A stretch of 64,000 nt of DNA. It comes from UBA4665 sp036388555. Its GTDB lineage: Bacteria; Patescibacteriota; Saccharimonadia; Saccharimonadales; UBA4665. A model generated the notes under the pieces. It was not told the DNA's origin, searched no databases, and saw only the letters and a list, made by a program, of their open reading frames with translations. The stretch covers positions 43,642 through 107,641 of the forward strand of contig DASVRP010000001.1 in the NCBI GenBank assembly GCA_036388555.1, given 5' to 3'. How positions within the stretch are numbered: the first letter of the stretch is position 1; every line of letters begins with the position of its first letter. This document shows positions 59,947 through 64,000 of this stretch, in pieces. The position numbers were made by a program, and so were the translations under genes.

Positions 59947-61230
59947 ATGAAGAAGTTGAGGGTGATTGAGCTTTTTGCCGGTGTCGGTGGTTTCCGCCTT
60001 GGATTAGAGGGTGCGAGTAAGAAGAGTAATGTCAGCAAGTATGAGGTTGTCTGGAGTAATCAGTGGGAGCCTAAGAAGAAAGCACAGCCGGCATCGGCAA
60101 TCTATGAGGCCCGTTTCGGTAAGGAAGGACACTGCAACGAGGACATCGAACATGTAGTCCAGAACAGTTTCGAGCAGATACCTGATCATGACCTGCTCGT
60201 TGGTGGCTTCCCATGCCAGGACTATTCTGTAGCAAAGACGCTTTCACAGTCTAAAGGCCTCATCGGTGAGAAAGGTGTCCTGTGGTGGTCCATATACTCG
60301 ATTCTCAAACGAAAAGGCAAAGATGCACCAAATTTCATAATGCTCGAAAACGTTGATCGATTGTTAAAGTCACCCGCAAAACAGCGAGGTCGTGATTTCG
60401 CCATCATGCTAGCCTCGCTATCCGACCTGGGATATGCCGTTGAGTGGCGTGTCGTAAATGCGGCAGAATACGGATTCCCGCAGCGACGCCGCCGAGTATT
60501 TATTCTCGGATTTAAAAAAGGGACTGCACTGTATGAGAAAATCAAGACCGAGCATGACCTGACACGCTTCCTGACCGATGATGGTGTCATAGCCCATGCC
60601 TTCCCGGTAATACCTGACGCTGGTATTGCCAAGGTCAGGACACTTGAAGGTACTCTTGGCGAGATATCTGAGGATTTCTCGGCTCAACAACCTTCCGTAA
60701 GCCCATTCGATAACGCGGGTGTGATGATTGACCGCAAGATCACTACGATAAAAGTTTCGCCGGTATATAACGGCAAGCGTAAGGTATTGGGCGATGTTCT
60801 CCTGGATGAGTCAGAAGTCCCTGATGAATTCTTCTTGAAAGAATCTGATTTGGAGAAATGGAAGCACTTGAAGGGCGGGAAGAAGGAAGAGAGAACTACA
60901 AAGTCCGGACACACATACTACTATTCTGAAGGACCGATGATTTTCCCTGATCCAATCGACAAACCGTCCCGGACGATAGTAACTGGTGAGGGCGGAGCAA
61001 CGCCTTCAAGATTCAAGCATGTCATTACCGCCCCTTCAGGCAAGTTGCGGCGCCTGACCCCACTCGAACTCGAAAGATTAGATATGTTCCCAGATAACCA
61101 CACCGCTCTGGAAGGTGTACGCGACGCAACGCGAGCATTCATCGCAGGTAATGCGCTTGTCGTCGGTGTCATAGAGCGATTAGGTGAAGCGCTGCTAGAG
61201 CAGGCTGATACCGCTAACGTTTCTAAGTAA
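59947..61230 (+). CDS. DNA (cytosine-5)-methyltransferase
   Basis: 427 residues. Motif I VIELFAGVGGFRLGLEG, motif IV GGFPCQDYS with the catalytic Cys, motif VI IMLENVDRLL, motif VIII AAEYGFPQRRRRVFI, and motifs IX-X at the end (RRLTPLELERLDMFPD ... AGNALVVGVI). The long target-recognition part (residues 200-340) should match the Sau3AI-like partner, so GAT5mC methylation is the best guess. A Vsr-type gene follows. Confidence 0.95.
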   Translation: MKKLRVIELFAGVGGFRLGLEGASKKSNVSKYEVVWSNQWEPKKKAQPASAIYEARFGKEGHCNEDIEHVVQNSFEQIPDHDLLVGGFPCQDYSVAKTLSQSKGLIGEKGVLWWSIYSILKRKGKDAPNFIMLENVDRLLKSPAKQRGRDFAIMLASLSDLGYAVEWRVVNAAEYGFPQRRRRVFILGFKKGTALYEKIKTEHDLTRFLTDDGVIAHAFPVIPDAGIAKVRTLEGTLGEISEDFSAQQPSVSPFDNAGVMIDRKITTIKVSPVYNGKRKVLGDVLLDESEVPDEFFLKESDLEKWKHLKGGKKEERTTKSGHTYYYSEGPMIFPDPIDKPSRTIVTGEGGATPSRFKHVITAPSGKLRRLTPLELERLDMFPDNHTALEGVRDATRAFIAGNALVVGVIERLGEALLEQADTANVSK

Positions 61231-61272
61231 TTCCTAACAGCGGATTTATCTAACAGCTGCCATCATCGTAGT

Positions 61273-61692
61273 ATGGTAGATATATTCACGCCTGAGAAAC
61301 GCAGCGAAATCATGTCACGGATACGCGGCAAGAACACCAAGCCCGAATTACTGGTGTATCGATATTTACGTCAGAATAAGATATATTTTCAGAAGCATTA
61401 CCGTACGAGGGAGGGAATAGTACTCGATCTCGCGCTACCACGGAAGAAGCGAGCTGTGCTGATTGATGGAGATTTCTGGCATGGCCGCACCATAGAAAAA
61501 GTCGTCGAACGTCGGGGTGAGAATGACTTTTGGACACGGAAGCTGCGAAGGAATATTGAGCGAGATGCCGAGCAAAGGCAGATATTGTCAAACGCCGGTT
61601 GGAAGCTGATGCGTGTTTGGGAAAGTGATTTGACAAAGAAAGTCAGTAGGGAAACAACGTTAATCCAGGTTAGAAAATACCTATTGAAGTAG
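61273..61692 (+). CDS. vsr: Vsr-type very-short-patch repair endonuclease
   Basis: 139 residues: FTPEKRSEIMSRIRGKNTKPELLVYRYLR, GIVLDLALPRKKRAVLIDGDFWHGR (catalytic Asp and the zinc/aromatic wedge region) and SNAGWKLMRVWESDLTK. Nicks next to T:G mismatches formed by deamination of 5-methylcytosine, so it repairs damage caused by the methyltransferase. The 'HGCFWHxH' zinc Cys is replaced (IDGDFWHGR), so zinc binding may differ. Confidence 0.93.
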   Translation: MVDIFTPEKRSEIMSRIRGKNTKPELLVYRYLRQNKIYFQKHYRTREGIVLDLALPRKKRAVLIDGDFWHGRTIEKVVERRGENDFWTRKLRRNIERDAEQRQILSNAGWKLMRVWESDLTKKVSRETTLIQVRKYLLK

Positions 61693-61922
61693 TATGATAT
61701 TTTGCGCGATATAGCTGCTTATGATTTTTCCAAGTCTTAATACCATAAATAATCTGTATAACAATATCTATTCAGCAAGCTGATTAAATATAATTCATCA
61801 CAATCTTTTGGCTTTCCGGCAGGTCCACCAGACGGCCTTTGTTGCCTAGTATTCAAGTTCTTGAAGTTAGCCATAGTTTGACTGTGTTTCTTTATGAGGC
61901 CATTTTCTGTACTCTTGCACGT

Positions 61923-63725
61923 TCACAACCAATCTGGCCGTATATCCCATGTTTCATTAGGTAAATGTTTTAAGCTGCTTACTGCCAAAGTGGTGCTGGG
62001 ATGAGAAGCATCCATACTTGCTTTAAATCTTCGAGACATTCCAGGAGGACGACTACCTTTTGGTACTTGCAGGGCTATCATGCTTATAAAGTCGTAGGCA
62101 ATATCGTGGATAAGTCCTAGATTATGAAGAGCTCTTTCGTACTGCTGTCTATTCCATTCAGAATAGCTGTCATGGACAATACTTCCCCTTAGTCTCACAA
62201 GGCCATCTTTATTACTGGACATAGCTTTATAAACTTTGTGATCTTCGCCGTATACAGACGAAAATGCGCTTTTAACTGATCTGTTTAATGATTCATGTAT
62301 ATCAAAATATCCATTACTTAATAGTTTTTTAATGTCAGAAGGGTAATGTGTTTTATATAGTGCATCATATTCTCTGAGCATCTCTTTTTCATTGAGTTTA
62401 GTGACTTTTGTTTTGTAGAATTTACTTGCATCAAGTAATCCCTCAGCTAGTAGACGTGCTAGTGCTTCGATTGCTGTGTAGTAACATACGAAAGCAATAA
62501 TAGGGTTGTTGCTGTTACTACCTACGTTAAACCAGCTCACAGCTGCCATTAAACTGTCTTTGTCGGCACTGTTTGTAATGCATGATATTAAGTTATTTGA
62601 ATTCTTAATATCTTCAGCTGTGGGTGTGGCAACTCCACTCGTATTTGAGTAGAGCTTATACTTAAGCTGCCATTTAGTTTCTGCGCCATATGAGTATGTT
62701 AATCCCTCTAAAGTCAGGCGAATCGTATCGATACCATTAAGAACGGCTTCTTCTGTTATATCCTCTAAGCGCAACCATCCATCGTATATATATTCATTTT
62801 TCAGCTCATCATGCTCTGTTTTGATTTTGTATAGATTTACGCCATTGTCTAATTTCGTGGTTTGGGAAGGTAGCTCTATTTTTGTTTTCATCACAAACTC
62901 AACTACAGGGAACCCTGTAGTGTACATATAAAATAAAATTCCCTGTGCGTCACGATCAGAGCTAAATTTATGCGCGGCAGCTTGGGGGATATCAGAGTCT
63001 CCTGTGTAAACTATAGGCTTCCATTCTCCATTAGAATTGTACTTTCCCATTAACTTGGCCTCGTACATGGGCTTGCCGTTGATAAGCCACTCCTTTCTCA
63101 TTTTGCTAAGTTCTCCCACGAAGTAGCCTACTCCGTCTCCTGGCGCAAGGTTCATCCCGCTTGTATTACTGCCTGTACGCTTAAACGTAGAGGTTGTTCC
63201 ATTTGAATGGTGGGCTTTAAGTCCAGCACTCTCGTCATCTATGTAGAACTCTGTAACTGTAAATTGTAGATCCCTAACATAGCGTGGATTAATGCTGAAA
63301 AAATCTGCGAATCCATCGGCGTATTTTTGAAGGAAATATTTAGCAAAATCCATTAACGTTCCAGCGCTTTTATGTCGTTCGATCAATTGACGTAGCCCCT
63401 CATTGAGTAAAGGTAATGACGCATCTAGATAGTCCGTAATATCAGGTGTGCCGAGTGGAGTTCTAAGTGGGAAAGGAGAGTATAGCTCGCCGTTGCATAG
63501 ACAATCTAGGTTTATAACAAGAACCCAAAAATCTTCACAGCTCACAAGTTGGTTGACGGTTGCATTGCCTTTTTCTATGTCGTGCATTAGCTGCATCACA
63601 GGGTCTACATCATATTGTTCGATACCAGTCACTCTAAGTAAGAAATAGCCATACTCTAAGCTACGAGTCGTGGCTTGATCGTACATATTATTAATTGTGT
63701 TTTTGTCGTTTTTATTCAGAGCCAT
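61923..63725 (-). CDS. large HEPN-like protein (putative anti-phage effector)
   Basis: About 600 residues from MALNKNDKNTINNMYDQATT; ten more codons are open upstream. The N-terminal 300 residues are alpha/beta and unrecognised. The C-terminal third reads as a HEPN-type helical domain: PIIAFVCYYTAIEALARLLAEG, then a helix ... DGLVRLRGSIVHDSYSEWNR, where R-GSIV-H is an RX4H motif, and RALHNLGLIHDIAYDF. Proteins with this build (for example ApeA) stop phage growth by RNA cleavage. AT-rich; sits next to R-M genes. Confidence 0.62.
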   Translation of the reverse strand: MALNKNDKNTINNMYDQATTRSLEYGYFLLRVTGIEQYDVDPVMQLMHDIEKGNATVNQLVSCEDFWVLVINLDCLCNGELYSPFPLRTPLGTPDITDYLDASLPLLNEGLRQLIERHKSAGTLMDFAKYFLQKYADGFADFFSINPRYVRDLQFTVTEFYIDDESAGLKAHHSNGTTSTFKRTGSNTSGMNLAPGDGVGYFVGELSKMRKEWLINGKPMYEAKLMGKYNSNGEWKPIVYTGDSDIPQAAAHKFSSDRDAQGILFYMYTTGFPVVEFVMKTKIELPSQTTKLDNGVNLYKIKTEHDELKNEYIYDGWLRLEDITEEAVLNGIDTIRLTLEGLTYSYGAETKWQLKYKLYSNTSGVATPTAEDIKNSNNLISCITNSADKDSLMAAVSWFNVGSNSNNPIIAFVCYYTAIEALARLLAEGLLDASKFYKTKVTKLNEKEMLREYDALYKTHYPSDIKKLLSNGYFDIHESLNRSVKSAFSSVYGEDHKVYKAMSSNKDGLVRLRGSIVHDSYSEWNRQQYERALHNLGLIHDIAYDFISMIALQVPKGSRPPGMSRRFKASMDASHPSTTLAVSSLKHLPNETWDIRPDWL

Positions 63726-63899
63726 TTTAAATGTGCCCCCGCTTACGAAGAACATCTGTATGGAATCGCGTATATACCATCAAGCATATTCCTTGTGCTA
63801 AATATGCGTGAGTCCGATAGTCCTGATGAATGTGGGGATGTCCTTGTTTAGCAGTGCTCTTAACTAGTTTCAAAACTCACAGCCCATACCACAAAAAAC

Positions 63900-63941
63900 G
63901 GGTAGCATACCTTTGCGCTTAAACAAGAGGAGGTGCTACCC
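63900..63941 (+). promoter_or_regulatory. hairpin around the ribosome site of the edge gene
   Basis: GGGTAGCA (63900-63907) pairs with TGCTACCC (63934-63941), ending immediately before the ATG, with GAGGAGG in the loop. Same logic as the hairpin over the IS982 transposase start. Confidence 0.45.
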
Positions 63942-64000
63942 ATGAAACATGCTACGTTCTTTTTAACTGCGGCACAATATGCCTGGCTTGCCCAGGCCCT
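63942..64000 (+). CDS. unidentified gene start at window edge (possible transposase)
   Basis: Begins MKHATFFLTAAQYAWLAQA with a strong GAGGAGG ribosome site and runs off the window. The leader hairpin and the AT-rich, gene-poor approach recall an IS left end, but 19 residues are too few to decide. Confidence 0.45.
   Translation, partial: MKHATFFLTAAQYAWLAQA

Overview
The window (64 kb, mostly GC-rich with several AT-richer blocks) looks like the chromosome of a Gram-positive-type bacterium with a small genome. The best guess is Candidatus Saccharibacteria (TM7/Patescibacteria) or a relative. The reasons are: a sortase whose substrates end in GPG-type sorting signals, many very small membrane proteins, dense packing with overlapping stop codons, an actinobacterial-type inositol-phosphate synthase, and a large set of apparently leaderless genes whose start codon lies 6-7 nt after a -10 box. 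UGA is used as a normal stop. No rRNA or marker protein here settles the assignment, so it is inference.

Layout. 0-16.5 kb: start of enolase, then a cell-envelope block (two M23 peptidase-like proteins, an SXXK serine hydrolase, an L,D-transpeptidase, a GH43-like secreted protein), a Kup potassium transporter, and a sigma-70-like factor fused to a C-terminal GXGXG-type beta-helix. 16.5-26.5 kb: a patchwork with a Nudix hydrolase, a zinc-ribbon microprotein, an unknown/JmjC-like cupin pair, a deleted MFS transporter, a HEPN-like gene beside a complete IS982-type element, a 2H phosphoesterase, DUF2200, HAD and EEP hydrolases, and a frameshifted methionine aminopeptidase. 26.5-33 kb: a Thr-Pro-rich surface protein divergent from a class E-like sortase, inositol-phosphate synthase divergent from a frameshifted LysR regulator, and a TrmH-type methyltransferase. 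33-41.5 kb: an AT-richer, cassette-like run of small, mostly minus-strand genes (VOC, MazG-like, P-loop kinase, glycosyltransferase, methyltransferase, two 2H phosphoesterases, DinB). Unrelated genes here share upstream sequence modules and a dispersed repeat of about 30 bp. 41.7-51 kb: tRNA-Gln(CUG), a SAM-I riboswitch with metK, a second sortase-type surface protein, RarA, a DUF475 membrane protein, a 3-methyladenine glycosylase and MarR. 51-64 kb: a defence-rich end with McrBC (mcrC broken), a YjfL/YjfM/glutathionylspermidine-synthase-like cluster, a Sau3AI-like restriction enzyme divergent from a C5 methyltransferase plus Vsr, a large HEPN-like protein, and the start of another gene that may belong to an IS.

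How the genes work together. The sortase and its two putative substrates form a surface-display module. The M23, L,D-transpeptidase and serine-hydrolase genes point to peptidoglycan remodelling. The Sau3AI-like nuclease, C5 methyltransferase and Vsr form a complete restriction-modification-repair unit. metK is under S-adenosylmethionine feedback through an S-box whose expression platform can hide the ribosome binding site.

Six genes are broken by a frameshift or an in-frame stop (25.4, 31.1, 48.7, 52.0 and 56.1 kb, and 3.8 kb). At least two frameshifts lie in homopolymers, so consensus sequencing error must be excluded before calling them pseudogenes.
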